Assembly: GCA_030142905.1 (NCBI GenBank)
Contig: JASJOG010000158.1
Span: 186,001-250,000, forward strand
DNA from: Heliopora coerulea
Taxonomy: Eukaryota > Cnidaria > Anthozoa > Scleralcyonacea > Helioporidae
Direction: 5' to 3'
DNA: 64,000 nt
Position numbers and translations under genes: made by a program. The notes beneath the pieces were generated by a model that did not search any database, was not told where the DNA came from, and was given only the letters and a program-made list of their open reading frames with translations. Position 1 is the first letter of the stretch, and every line of letters begins with the position of its first letter. Shown one piece after another: positions 25,501-36,535 of this stretch.

Positions 25501-25744
25501 GACATAGCAAGAAAAATTAACTATGATGACGTTATTGACTCGTTTGCATTCAAATGCGCACGTAAAGTACACTTTTAACTTGTTTAAATTTAATTCACTT
25601 GTAAAAACGTTTAAATAATTTTTACACCTTTGTACGGTAGATACTGTACAATAGATAAAGACGGGAGTAAAACTGTGCCCATGGAGGGTGGGGCCCCCAA
25701 GTGGATTTTTGCCCCGGGCCCCCAAATTTCTCTGAACGGCCCTG
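22554..25744 (+). mobile_element. Complete hAT transposon with perfect 8-bp TSD
   Basis: Starts CAGGGCCGTTCAGAG and ends CTCTGAACGGCCCTG, a perfect 15-bp terminal inverted repeat, with GC-rich CCCCGGGCCCC just inside both ends. Flanks are identical GTGAAGAG at 22546-22553 and 25745-25752, the 8-bp duplication that defines hAT. The perfect repeats indicate recent insertion. It carries one transposase gene in the same direction. Confidence 0.95.
23048..25578 (+). pseudogene. hAT transposase (TTF zinc finger, DUF4371, dimerisation), frameshifted
   Basis: Three frames together cover a full-length ZMYM/TTF-type hAT transposase. The first starts MASSRSYLSG at 23048 with AAAATGG context. The middle frame has the TTF-type zinc finger (FCFPCCLF), an Asp motif (IIVDGTPDVSH), a second Asp (GYDNGANMAG) and the CSAHSLNLCG motif. 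The last has the C-terminal dimerisation motif (SSGERSFSKL). The first break is at the CCCC run near 23418-23421, the second at a T run near 25192. Each is explained by one extra or missing base in a homopolymer, so they may be real decay or assembly error. Confidence 0.9.
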
Positions 25745-25794
25745 GTGAAGAGAATATTCAAAAACATATTAGCACTTTTCCTTATTAGATGATT

Positions 25795-25884
25795 TCCTTA
25801 TGAGATTATTCTTACGTCCCTTCGTTATCAATTTTTCCTCCAATTTTTCCATAATAACGAAGGGACGTAAGAATCATCTCCTAA
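25795..25884. repeat. Short hairpin
   Basis: TTCTTACGTCCCTTCGTTAT is followed after about 26 bases by its inverse, ATAACGAAGGGACGTAAGAA. A small fold-back sequence directly before a Penelope-like 3' end. Confidence 0.8.
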
Positions 25885-26137
25885 ACAGTAGATCAGAACT
25901 TCTAACCAGGTGCCGACACTTAACTAAACACCACCTAACATAACACTGTGATGTTTAAGAGTATGAATAAATAAATGATCTGTCAGTTGCCTAATGATCG
26001 CCTAAGCGCGTGAAACTCAGAGTAGCGACAGCAAACGAAAATTTGTCTTTGAGTTGCGTTTTCGCTCTGCCTATTATGATATTGAGCGCTATAGATATCC
26101 ATGCCATATCTGTGACACTTCTGTCACATTTACTCGG

Positions 26138-26140
<3 letters not shown>
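25884..26140 (+). mobile_element. Penelope-like element, 3' end only
   Basis: The first 60 bases encode a C-terminus like that of the PLE at 18033-18085 (SRSELLTRCRHLTKHHLT then stop). The 3' UTR then matches 18120-18230 closely, including the hammerhead-like stretch with GAAACTCAGAGTAGCGAC. The core here reads CTAATGA. It is truncated on the left and ends near a (TA)n run. Confidence 0.75.
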
Positions 26141-26183
<43 letters not shown>

Positions 26184-26240
26184 AATAGGTTGTGAACCTC
26201 ATCAAACGGCAAGAGTGCTCAATGGGTGTACCAGAGCTAT

Positions 26241-26420
26241 ACACAAATCGGATCACAGAGTTAGATAACTTGTTTAAAACATTTAATCACTACTCAGAGT
26301 TTCATGCTTCTTCCGCAGCAATCATCAGTCGACTGATGATTGCTGCGGGAGAAGTATGAAACTCTGAGTAGCGATTAAATGTTTTAAACAAGTTATCTAA
26401 TTCTGTGATCCGATTTGTGT
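26241..26420. repeat. 180-bp palindrome without spacer
   Basis: Two 90-base arms meet at CAGTCGACTG (centre 26330/26331), with only a few mismatches. Each arm contains GAAACTCTGAGTAG, the conserved stem-III segment of the PLE 3' ends nearby. It looks like two truncated PLE termini joined head to head. Confidence 0.9.
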
Positions 26421-27916
26421 ATATATATATATACATATTACCGGTCTCAATTCAGTCTCTTATTCCCTGCCTTTCGTACAAAATACCACCGTTCATCAGT
26501 TTGGGCAAAAGACTCAGTGCAGTTCTAAACTTTTTTTAAAAAAAACCTCTTAGTATCCGTTTTCAAAATTCTATAACTGCTTGTTTGCTGTCAAACGAAA
26601 TGCGTTGAAGTTTCAACTTCGGTCAATTAGATATCAGAAGGTTCGCTTTGGAGGAGATTCGTAGAAAGCAAGCTCGTTCGACCACACTTGAGCTCCTAAT
26701 TGTAAACGTCAATTACGATGTACACAAAAGTTTCAGTAAGAAACGCTTTCATCAAATAATTATATCCATAAATTCATTGAAAAAGTTCAAAGATATTGCC
26801 ACGCTTTAATTCTATTATTTCAGCATTTACCAAATCTAACGTTTATTGATGACTGCGATAAAAATAAATAACATCATATTTTCGGCTCCAATTATTACAT
26901 TATGCGTCACATTAAAAACTTCAATTACTGTTACTACAGTTCTTGCTCTTCGTTGGCTTTTGATAGCCGATAACTGGCATTGCATTATTGACTATTTGTT
27001 GGGTCAAGAACTCAAGATAGTTTGATTGCTGCAACGAAACCTCCTGGCCTTTGGTAAGTCTGGATTAACTGCTGTCATTGTGTTATCTGCAACTGTTCAC
27101 TTTCGATGGTTCCCTTCCTGTCATAGGCTTTTTGGGTATTTTTCCGATCTTGACGATTTGATTGGTATTCATTCCTTTCTCTGGCACTAATCGGGTCTTG
27201 ATGGTTCTATTACTTTCATTGCTTTCTCTGGCATTGTTCGGGTGTGCATGTCTTGATTTCTGTCACTCTTACAAGTTTCACTGAAGTAGTTGGTTGTTCA
27301 TGAGATGATTCATTTCGAAGAAACAGTTATGGCGCCAGACATCCTAGTCTGTGAGCGGGGCAACAAAATTTGTAAGAGAGGCAAAACCTCCAGAAGAACA
27401 TGCTAAATTTTGCATGAAATATGAAAACCATTTAGATAATGAAATATTCAGTTTCACTACTTCAGGATTTTCAGTCCTCTCTGAGGCACGTTACATGTTA
27501 TAAACCAAAGGTCATAAAAAGAGCTTGAGCGAGCTGTTTCCCCTTTATTTTTCTTTTTTCACCTGGACTAACCAGCTTTGTCTTTTTTCTTGCTGCTTGG
27601 CTTTCCTTCCGTACGTGATTGATCGCTTTCGTGGCTTCGTTTTATTCCAGTTAACACTAAAATTTGCAAAAGATGCAAACCACTGTAGAGATTTTATGGT
27701 AAGGACAATGAGGTGGAGTGAACCGAAAACGCTCAAGATGATTTTGATATTTTATGACGATAAAATTTTTCCGGTTATACCTCTGAAATTTCACCTTTTT
27801 AATAAAATACCATTAGTTTACTTAGAGGCAAAAAGGAAATATAATACATGGGCACTTGGAGATATGGAATTTATCTTGTCGCATTCAATCTGATATGTCA
27901 CTTTTAACCATTACGA
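26421..27916. other. No gene seen
   Basis: AT-rich sequence. The plus-strand frame at 27525-27893 has no recognisable domain or coding signature. Confidence 0.5.
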
Positions 27917-28160
27917 AGTCCGATGAGACGCTCTAACCATTGAGCTACCAAGACTCAGATGGTGAGCTAAGGTGCAAGTTCGACATATGTGCGACCTAAG
28001 CAGAAGCCACCATATGTTAATAATGATATAACATATGGGTTATATCATATTTATGATGGGTTATATCATGGGTTATTCAGAAGGTTGCAGGTTTGATCCC
28101 CGTCTGGGGCTCACAAATCGTTTTTCTGAGGACAGAGCTTGACGATCGTTCATCTATCTT
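27917..28160. mobile_element. tRNA-containing fold-back element, rearranged
   Basis: Carries the minus-strand tRNA-like half (GCTCTAACCATTGAGCTACC), the shared spacer (GCAAGTTCGACATATGTGCG) and, after a short duplicated ATGGGTTATATCAT block, the plus-strand B-box half (GGTTTGATCCCCGTCTGGGG) and the terminal block ending in CGATCGTTCATCTATCTT. One terminal arm is missing, and no flanking duplication was found. Confidence 0.65.
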
Positions 28161-28443
28161 CTCAAAGTATTATTTTCCTTGTTTTAATGAACATTCTGAG
28201 TGACGATGACTTTGAAATAGAGTCGAAATATCACTGTTAGAAACTTTTCCACTAAATTTATGGCTCAAATCTTGAGTTTTCAGGATGACTCTCTTTACCG
28301 AAAAATATAAAGCATACCCAGCCTTTTGAAAAGTTTTGAAAACCGAATTACAAAATTACAATGAAAATGACAATGACATTGATGATGATAATGATTATGG
28401 TGATGATAACAATGATGATAATAACAATGTGGATGAATCATAC

Positions 28444-30048
28444 CTCTTCAAGTTACCAAGGTACTGAAAGCAGAGGCCGCTCCATTTACAGAATAGTTTA
28501 TTCCAAAGCCAAAACCTTCACCATACCTGTTTTAATAAAATATATATGATAGGTCAGAATATAAATGGTACACACTGTGCCACCAACACCACAGTAACAG
28601 TGGTGACAGACACATGTACTACTCCTTTACCACCAATATCCCAGTCTAAGAAGTGATGGACACGTGCACTACCACTGTGCTACAAACGCTCCAGTGAAAG
28701 AGGTTAGAGTCACGTACACCACGACTGTGGCATCGACACCACAGTTAGAGGTGAGGGGCACATGCACTACCACTGCACCACAAACAACCCACTTGCAGAG
28801 GTGAGAGACACATGCACCACCACTTTACAGCCAACTCCCCAATTACAGAGGTGAGAGGCACATACACAACCCCTATACAACCAACACCCCAGTTGCACAG
28901 GTGAGAGACACATGCACTACCACAGTCCCACCAACACCCTAGCTGCAGAGGTGAGACACATACACTACTACTGTACCACCAACACCCCAATTACAGAGGT
29001 TAGAGGTACATGTACGACCACAGCGCCACCAACACCACAGTTGCAGGGGTGAGAAGCACATGCACTACCACTGTACCACCAACGCCCCAGTTGCAGACGT
29101 GAGAGACACATGCAATTCCACAGTGCCACCAACACCCTAGCTGCAGAGGTGAGAGACACATGCACTACCACAGTGCCACCAAAACCCCAGTTACAGAAGT
29201 GAGAGACACATGTACTATCACTGTGCCACCAACACCTCAGTTGCAAAATTGAGGAACACATGCACTATCACTGGACCACCAACACCCCAGTTGCAGTAGT
29301 GAGACACATGCACTACCACTGCACCACCAACAAGCCAGTTACAGAGGTGAGAGACATATGCACTACCACTGTGCCACCAAGACCCCAGTTACAGAAGTGA
29401 GAGACACATGCACTACCACTGTACCACTATTACTCCAGTCACAGAGGTGGGTATATAGTTCTTTTTAGTAAAATTTTTCAGTTTTCTTTTTAGAGATGTA
29501 ACTAATAACTGGGAACAGTTACAGACGAGGATAAAAGTTACAACACTGAATTGATCAGCATTCACTGAAAGCTTACCTCTTTAAAATGGTCGGCCACATT
29601 TCCTTTAGAAAGTTCCATGCAAAGTGACGCCCTATTAGATTATAAGTAACCACATAGGAGACCACGGTGGCTGTGTCTTGGGTTTAGATCTTGCTTACGT
29701 TGATAGCGTATTGCAAGTACCTGGGGACGAGTAACAAAATTTCATTAATCCTACGTAATGTTGTTAGTACATCGTGTGATATGTACTTTTGGTTGTTAAG
29801 TTTATAGCGCTGGAACTTCGATTAAGGACTGGTTATAAAACTTTTGAAATATTAACTGTTTAGAATTTACTGTAGACCTGCTAATAAGCCACGGTTCAGG
29901 AGTTCCTGCTAAGCCGTACATAATCTTAGTACTTTCGGAGGCCACATTGGGTTTTTGAAGTCTTTTGAAAGCTATATCCCATTCTTTTTCACCACTTTGA
30001 GACATTTCAAAGAAATAAATAGCTGATGTGAGATCTGCTGGGACAGGT
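28444..30048 (-). pseudogene. M1 aminopeptidase C-terminal (ERAP1_C) exons with stops
   Basis: Three proposed exons, transcribed right to left: 30048-29878, 29720-29577 and 28526-28444. GT-AG borders and phases agree (2, 2, 2, then 1). They encode SQSGEKEWDIAFKRL and AGTPEPWLISR, then QDTATVVSYV and NLIGRHFAWNFLKEMW, then YGEGFGFG and SAFSTLV. This is the order found in the ERAP1_C domain of zinc aminopeptidases such as aminopeptidase N. Exon two has an in-frame TAA just before TQDTATV, and the third has a TGA after STLVT. The zinc-binding HEXXH exons are not in view. The ISL2EU element begins about 75 bp upstream of the first acceptor. The third exon is the least certain. Confidence 0.6.
28570..29450. 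repeat. 50-bp minisatellite, about 17 units
   Basis: GTGAGAG recurs every 50 bases (for example 28801, 28851, 28901). Each unit contains ACACATGCACTACCACTGTG and CCACCAACACCCCAG. It lies in an intron of the aminopeptidase relic. Fifty is not a multiple of three, so the cysteine-rich frames over it are not protein repeats. Confidence 0.9.
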
Positions 30049-30152
30049 CTGATGATGCAAAACAAAATAAAAGCAAATTCTTAGTGAATGCAATACATCG
30101 TACTCATTCACTAAAGTGTCTATTTACAGTACTGCTTAGAAATAACCTAACA

Positions 30153-30300
30153 GTGCGTCTGCGTCTGTCCTGCGTGCGGTTTGCGTCCGTCCTGCGTCCG
30201 TCCTGCGTCCGTCCTGCGTCCATTTTGCGTCCGTCCTGCGTGCGGTTTGCGTCCATACTGCGTCCAGTGTGCGTCTCTCCTGCGTCTGCGGGCGGGTGGA
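30153..30300. repeat. Left subterminal array, 11-bp period
   Basis: About a dozen TGCGTCC motifs, the core spaced by exactly 11 bases (GCGTCCGTCCT repeated), plus two TGCGGTT variants. It directly follows the left terminal repeat. Arrays like this usually bind transposase; here the THAP domain is the obvious candidate. Confidence 0.85.
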
Positions 30301-30775
30301 ACGCACAGCCATCGCTGAATCTCGTAATGAGTCGCCATACGACGTTTAGCGATTCATAAACTATTCTACAGCTTGACAATGATTCCCTTGGCGGAATCTC
30401 AAAATAGTTTTAAAGGCATGACTGACTCGTTTGCAGTACAGAAATACTCTATGTAACGTTTAAAAGAAAGAATTTTAGTCCAGATAATCGTAAAATCTCA
30501 GGGTAGTCAGGTATTAACGGTGAAACTCAATTTGTCATACGTGTTACCAAGACGAGATTCCAAACCATCGTCAACAGCACGTAGCAAACTACTTAGCAAA
30601 GTACGCTTAAAGACAGAATCAGCTATATCTTTCGACGTTTAAATAGGAAAAAGATTAAAAAATAACCAGAAGTAAGCTTTTGGTCCGCAGCCGCTTCTCA
30701 GCGAGCAATAGGCGCGGGCGGACATACGGGAACTTGGTCGCATTCGGCTCTTTTGTAGCCTAGCGACCCCAAGCG

Positions 30776-30788
30776 CCGGTGAAAACAA
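30776..30788 (+). promoter_or_regulatory. Promoter motif upstream of the transposase
   Basis: CCGGTGAAAACAA, about 46 bases before the transposase ATG. The same 13-mer, inverted, lies about 97 bases upstream of the YqaJ ATG at 36322-36334. A shared motif in the two promoters of one element suggests common control. Confidence 0.45.
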
Positions 30789-30833
30789 GCCGAACTTCCA
30801 CTTGCGTTTACATATTTATAACTTACCGTAAAT

Positions 30834-33578
30834 ATGCCAAAGAATTGTGTTGTAGTACGATGTCACAACCATAATTACTGTACAGACAAGAAGAGGTCGT
30901 TTTTTGAGTTTCCAAAAAGGCACAAAAGCCCAGAGAGACGGAATAAATGGCTTGCGGCGATCAAACGAGTCAATGCAGATGGTACCCACTGGAGTCCATC
31001 GAAATTCTCTACAATTTGTTCAGATCATTTTGTGACAGGTAAGTAAAATATTAATCATGATATCTTAACAGGAATAAATTCAGTAGTTGCTTTAGAAATG
31101 AAGACAAAAGGTTATGTGTGTGTAGATCTAAACAAAGAATATATCGGGAAGCTAATTACCAAATACCATGTCCACGAGAGTTAATTGAGGAGTAACATCA
31201 ATTACATTAATTGCCCTCCAGTCCCATGCATTCTGAGCGATTTTAACACACAGGCATACGGGAAAATCTGGGAACTTTGATGTTACAAAATTTGTATCTG
31301 TATTTGTATTTGAAGCCAACCGAGATAATGTGGATGTGCAAAGATCAAAGTTCTGACAGATGTAGGTTGTCTTTGAAGTTGGTAGTGTCTGTTTAACAAT
31401 AGTTTCTGGCATATTGTTCCATTCATTCAATCATTGATGTAACTCCGAATGATTGGTTGTAGTAGTTAGTTCTGCCGGACAGTCTACAGCAAATACATGT
31501 CACATTATTTTCGTTGTTTTCAAATGCAACATCATACAACTTTTCCAAAATCACATGGATTGAACCATGGTTCCTGGTGCATTTTAGTACTTAAGCATGA
31601 TTTTAATAAAAAAAAAAATAAGGAATATTTTCCTGTAAAACCATTTAATTTTCAGTTGATTCACAAAATTTTCAAAATTTCATGCTTGGAACTATTTTTT
31701 CAAGTCTTGGTTTTGCTTGTTTTGTGAAAAATTTAATGTCGCAAAAATCCCAATTCTTTCCAAACCGTCTGTTTATAAAAATTAAACCCGCAAACATTTC
31801 TGGTTTTACAGTATTAAATTTGCTTTTCTATAGCCAGTGGCACCCTGAGAGGAGGGATTTCCTGCTCCTCCAGGAAGGGGAGGAAAGAAATATTAAAAGG
31901 TTAAGAGAGAAAGGGAAAGAACATTTATAGCCTTTCAATAATGCTAATTTTATGCGTGTTGACATTTTGCTGACCTGAAAAGTGATAGTTTCAAGGGGCT
32001 TCGCCCGTGACCCCCCCAAGGAGCTCTGCCTGGCTGTAGACCCCGTGTTAGGGATCCGCCCACTGGATCCCCAATGTCATTCTCCCCTCTCCCATTGGTG
32101 GGAGAATAATATTTGAAATATAGGGCCTAATAAATTATGGGTGATTTTTTTCAGTACATCTTTGACAACATTCAGTCATTCTGAACTTCTTTTTTATCCT
32201 TCCAGGACGACCTTCAAAAGATCCAGTTCATCCTGACTATGTTCCATCAATTTTTCCGCATGTACCATCAAGCAAAGACACAGCAGACAAACGCTTGAAG
32301 CGCTACAAACGCACCACGACTTCATCTTCAAAGCGACTTGGCCCAAAACGGTTGGCATTTGACAGTAAGGCCCCCGGTGTGACCGATAGTGGTGATCTTG
32401 AACATAACAGTGTATGTATTGCTAGTGATAATGACAATGATGAGGTAAATCAAACAACTAGTCCTACAAATGAACAGGATCCACAATCTCTCCCAAGTAC
32501 ACCCTGAAATGACACTGATGCCAACTTGCAGCGGCTACTTAATGAGCAAAAAACCCTAAATGAACAGTTTAATGATTACATAAGGATGCTCCAAGAAGAG
32601 CGTGATATGACCAGGGAAGAAGTTACCAATTTGAAAAAAGAGATGGATAAAGTTCGGTTATCAGTATCAAGCATAAGAGGAGACAACATGCGCTGTAAAT
32701 TTTACACTGGGATAACATGGACTGTTTTTGAAAAAACTTACAATTTCCTGGCTCCTCATGTGAAGGCAAAAACAAAAAACAGTCTTCCATTTATGGACCA
32801 ATTTTTTCTAACTTTAGTTAGACTGCGTCTTGATCTGTCTTTTGAATTGCTAGCCAATCTGACTGGGTGTGGCGAGTCCACAGTGAGAGATTACTTTTGG
32901 AAGTGGATTGACATCATGTACGCAAAGATGAACTTTCTAGTGCGATGGCCCGACCCGGAGACCATCATAATCAACTTGCCCCCAGAATTTAAGGAGAAGT
33001 TTCCTCGTTTGACATCAATTATAGATTGCTTCGAGTTGTTCATTGATTTGCCAGGAAATCTCCTCGCACGGCAGCAAACTTAATCAAACTATAAGAAACA
33101 CACTACTGTCAAGGTTCTCATCTCATGCAGCCCTCTAGGTGCCATCAGTTACCTGTCACTGGGATGGGGTGGCCGGGTTTCAGATATAGACCTGGTGCGA
33201 CAGTCCGGTTTCATTTCACCTACCAGACACAGACCAGGTGGTCAGATCTTAGCCGATCGAGGTTTCCCACTTAAAGACGACTTTGCTGCTTTGTGCGGTG
33301 CCGAGTTAGTAATCCCCTCTTTCACCAAAGGCAAAACACAATTGTCTGCAAAGGAAGTGGAAACTTCAAGGGAGAAATCTGCAATCAGGATCCACATTGA
33401 GCGAGTTATTGGACTTCTCAAGAACAGGTACACCATTCTCCAAGGAACCCTTCCCATTCAGATGATAAAGTCACTGAAGGATGAGGCAGACAAAGCCGAT
33501 CTTGCCAGTATTGATAGGTTACTAACTGTCTGTGCTGTACTTGTTAATTTGGGACCAAGCATAGTCTTTAAGGGGTAA
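30834..33578 (+). pseudogene. THAP-DDE (DDE_Tnp_4) transposase, two nonsense codons
   Basis: Exon one, 30834-31038, encodes a THAP zinc finger (MPKNCVVVRCHNH, FFEFPK, WSPSKFSTICSDHFVTG). Donor GTAAGT and acceptor TTCCAG (exon from 32206) join in phase 1 to GRPSKDPVHPDYVPSIFP, the usual THAP continuation. A coiled-coil segment (QEERDMTREEVTNLKKEM) and an HTH_Tnp_4-like region (LPFMDQFFLTLVRLRL, GCGESTVRDYFWKW) follow. The DDE domain shows IIDCFELF (first Asp), ILADRGFPL (second Asp) and IHIERVIGLLKNRY (Glu). In-frame TGA at 32505-32507 and TAA at 33081-33083 interrupt an otherwise continuous frame, so the element cannot make full-length transposase as read. Confidence 0.9.
31039..32205 (+). 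other. Transposase intron 1
   Basis: A phase-1 intron of about 1.17 kb with GT-AG ends. AT-rich, no gene inside. A GC-rich block at 31840-32110 may be an old insertion. Confidence 0.75.
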
Positions 33579-33827
33579 TGTACAAATAAAAGACTTAAGA
33601 CTTGGAATTCTTGAATAGGCAAATTTTTAAAGATTGTTTTCTCATCCTTGTGCATTGGATAGTATAATTTCTCAACACGTAATTAATACAGTTATTAACC
33701 TATAATCAACATTGGTATTAAACACATGTACAGTCTATAATAAATCTTATGAACACTTCAGTACGAATCTTATTAACCGTAGAAAATTTCCATTCTTAGA
33801 GGAAGGAAACTTTATTGGATCAAAGCT

Positions 33828-36225
33828 TTACTTTTGCTTCTTGCAGTCCTTACAATACCAGTTATTCTTAGGTACAGTCTTCCTCTTTGGTCGTACACAC
33901 GCCAAATGTATCCATCCATTGTGCTGACACTGAAGGCCATCACAACCAATCATAACCTCACTACCGTCCCATGGCCTCTTACAATAACAGTATATGTCCT
34001 CATCTGTTGCTGGATGTGTGGGTTTTTTAAAGCTTTCAACAGCCCTAGTCAGGAGTTCTCTTACAACATGTTTCTTCCAAAATGCTTCTAGCTTTGGAAG
34101 TAGCTCATCTAGAAAGTCTTGATCTTTGGGGATGTTACATGCAATAAACCCATCGTTAAGTTTCACTAGAAACAGGCACTGGCCAATATCATATACTTCC
34201 ATTTGAAGCTGGACCTGCGTGTAATATGCATGATCATTCCTCAATGTCCCTCCATAAACGCAACTAGATTGATCATTCCAAAACTCAGTGCAAGTCATGT
34301 GGCGGGCTGAATAGGGACACTTTATTTCCACAACAAACTTCCCATGGCACTCGCATGTCACAATACCATCAGCTGTTGCTGACAGCCATGGCCTATTAGT
34401 GGCAATCTTCATTCCAGTTTTGTGTAGTCTGCCATTGACGTGTTCCTTCAGTACTTCCCTTTGAAAGAGTTCAAACACAACCTCTTCATTGTCTCTGCCA
34501 TATTTTAATGATGCAGCGTTGATCGGCTTTGCACTCATCGTGGTGATATCTTTGATAACTGACGGTGCCGGATTGTCCTGGTTCGTCTTTGAAACAGTTT
34601 GTGCAAAGGAGGCTGTAATGTGGCCTGGGCGCTGTTCGTACCATACAGTGCTTTGGGACTGAGTACGTGTTTGTTCTTCAAGGAAGTCAACTTCGTCCAC
34701 AGAAACTCTCAAGTCACTACACACTTGATCCACCTTCGATGACAACTCTTCTTCAGAAAGTCTTGCATTTTCCTCACTGTATAGTGCTCGAAGTGGCATT
34801 GGCAGCTTGACCACTGGCTTGACAACACGCCGACACCTAAATACCTCTGCTGTTTCACCAAAAAGTGATAACACAACTGGTGCCGGTTCTTCTCCTACCA
34901 AACTTTGTAGAAACGAATGCTGATCCTCTTTTGACGATCCATTGATGTTGCTGGTGCAGCGCGGTTTTCTTGCATTGGCGACGACACGCGCCACTGCTTT
35001 ATTGTCATAAAAGCAAATATCCTTGATTCTTGCAGGCTGCACTTTGGACGTGAAGAAATTATTCCACTCGCATGGCTTGCTGGTGCACGTCATAGTGGTC
35101 ACCCCTAACCGAACAGCCGCTTCAATCTTAAACAGTACTGCTGCAACGTGAGAACAGGATTCGCCTAACCTGTGAAAAGAACAATACATAAATTTACAAA
35201 ATAAAATTAGTATTGATACTAAAGTAAGTCAGGTGTAATGGTTTATTTTATATTTTGTAGAGAATGAGCTGCTGCCACAATATTCTATTAAAAATTAAAT
35301 TTTTTAAATTTTGAAAATGTTTTCTATAAAAAAAGTATATTGTTGGCCTTTCATCAATAGGAGGGGGGCAATTTATTTTATGGGGCATGGCCTGATTGGC
35401 CTCAAGTACAAAATATGCATTTATCTCTGGAACAAACTTTCTGAAATTCTTGCCAAGAATCTTTACTAGGTTTTTGCTATAAGTCAAAATCAATAAGTGT
35501 GCCAGATCTTTGAAAAATGTAAAATAGATCATAAACAACCCAAAATATGAATAAAACTGTGATCACTTACCCTGCCATGCAAGTACAATGTCCAGCGAGA
35601 ACTTCTCCATCCTTGTTAGTGGCAATCCATGGCTGGTGGCTTGGGTCATTGGCTCTCTGAGATGGTCGCACATCTGCTCTAAAAACAATAGACTCATGTT
35701 CTGTGATGTGATGACGTACTGCACCGACGAAACCTGCAGTGAAGTAGCGATGTGCTTCAAGTGACCGGTAGTTTTTCATTGCCTCATGAGTATAGACTCC
35801 TGAAATGAACAAAATAATTGCCATGTAAACGTATGTAAAATATAACCCGATCAATAGCCTTGTCCCCCACTTCACACCGCCAAACGTGATATCTTGATTA
35901 GAAGAAACCCCATATTTTTTCTTATAATCCCAGCGAAATTTCTGTGTTTAATCACAGCTATAGTTTGTACACCAGAATAATTACTGATACATAAACAAAA
36001 TAAAATTTACTTTCACTTTGAAAAAAACATGAAAAACTTACCTGCAGATGAGATCAAATACATAACAAGATCGGGAAATTGTACGTCTGGCCACTGCGTA
36101 GGTTCGTCTACCCAAGCATCAGCTGGTAGACGAAAGGGACATTCTCTCAGCCCTATTGCCGCTAGTTTCGCGTCATATCTCTTCCTAGCCTCGATAGAGA
36201 GACTGTCTATATAATTATAAGACAT
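33828..36225 (-). CDS. YqaJ-type nuclease with SWIM and PHD zinc fingers, intact
   Basis: Exons 36225-36042, 35799-35571 and 35169-33828, all GT-AG and phase-consistent (1, then 2), give a 584-aa protein without interruption. An N-terminal region begins MSYNYIDSLSIEARKRYDAK. A SWIM zinc finger spans the second junction (HCTCMAG joined to LGESCSH). The YqaJ exonuclease core shows GHITAS, GRDNEEVVFELF, SATADGIV, VVEIKCPYS and YYTQVQLQMEVY, so the acidic and lysine catalytic positions are present. A C-terminal PHD finger follows (YCYCKRPW, IGCDG, WIHLACV, WYCKDC). YqaJ proteins are phage lambda exonuclease-like nucleases; in ISL2EU elements the protein is presumed to help transposition or repair. 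It faces the transposase tail to tail, about 250 bp apart. Confidence 0.92.
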
Positions 36226-36321
36226 TTCAGAAGAATAACGAAAAAAATCGGTATAAACACCTAAAAATAGGTTATAAACTTTCGCTGTCGAACACAATAT
36301 GGATGCCGGTGAAGGACGCGG

Positions 36322-36334
36322 TTGTTTTCACCGG
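36322..36334 (-). promoter_or_regulatory. Promoter motif upstream of the YqaJ gene
   Basis: TTGTTTTCACCGG on the plus strand, the exact inverse of the 13-mer at 30776-30788, placed upstream of the YqaJ start. Confidence 0.45.
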
Positions 36335-36535
36335 AAAGCCGATTGCCGTCACGTGACTAATGACCTGTGACGAGGTTCCGCCCCAGGCTTATATGTTAAT
36401 TAACCTCAGTGGGATTTCAAAATAGTCGATATGACATGACTCATTCGTTTTTTAGCCAAGCAAGCGATAAATCAGTCTTTGTTCTATACCGCATGGATGG
36501 TCAACCATCGTAAAATACGACTTAAAACAAGGAAA

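Noticed and set aside
28745..29261. Cysteine- and tryptophan-rich minus-strand ORFs
   Set aside because: They read through a 50-bp minisatellite. The period is not a multiple of three, so the protein does not repeat in frame.
30084..30379. Overlapping ORFs rich in arginine and serine at the left end of the ISL2EU element
   Set aside because: By-products of the 11-bp subterminal repeat, open in several frames on both strands.
31841..32064. A nested hAT-like element with CAGTGG ends in the transposase intron
   Set aside because: The terminal similarity is only 6-7 bases and the flanking 8-mers do not match.
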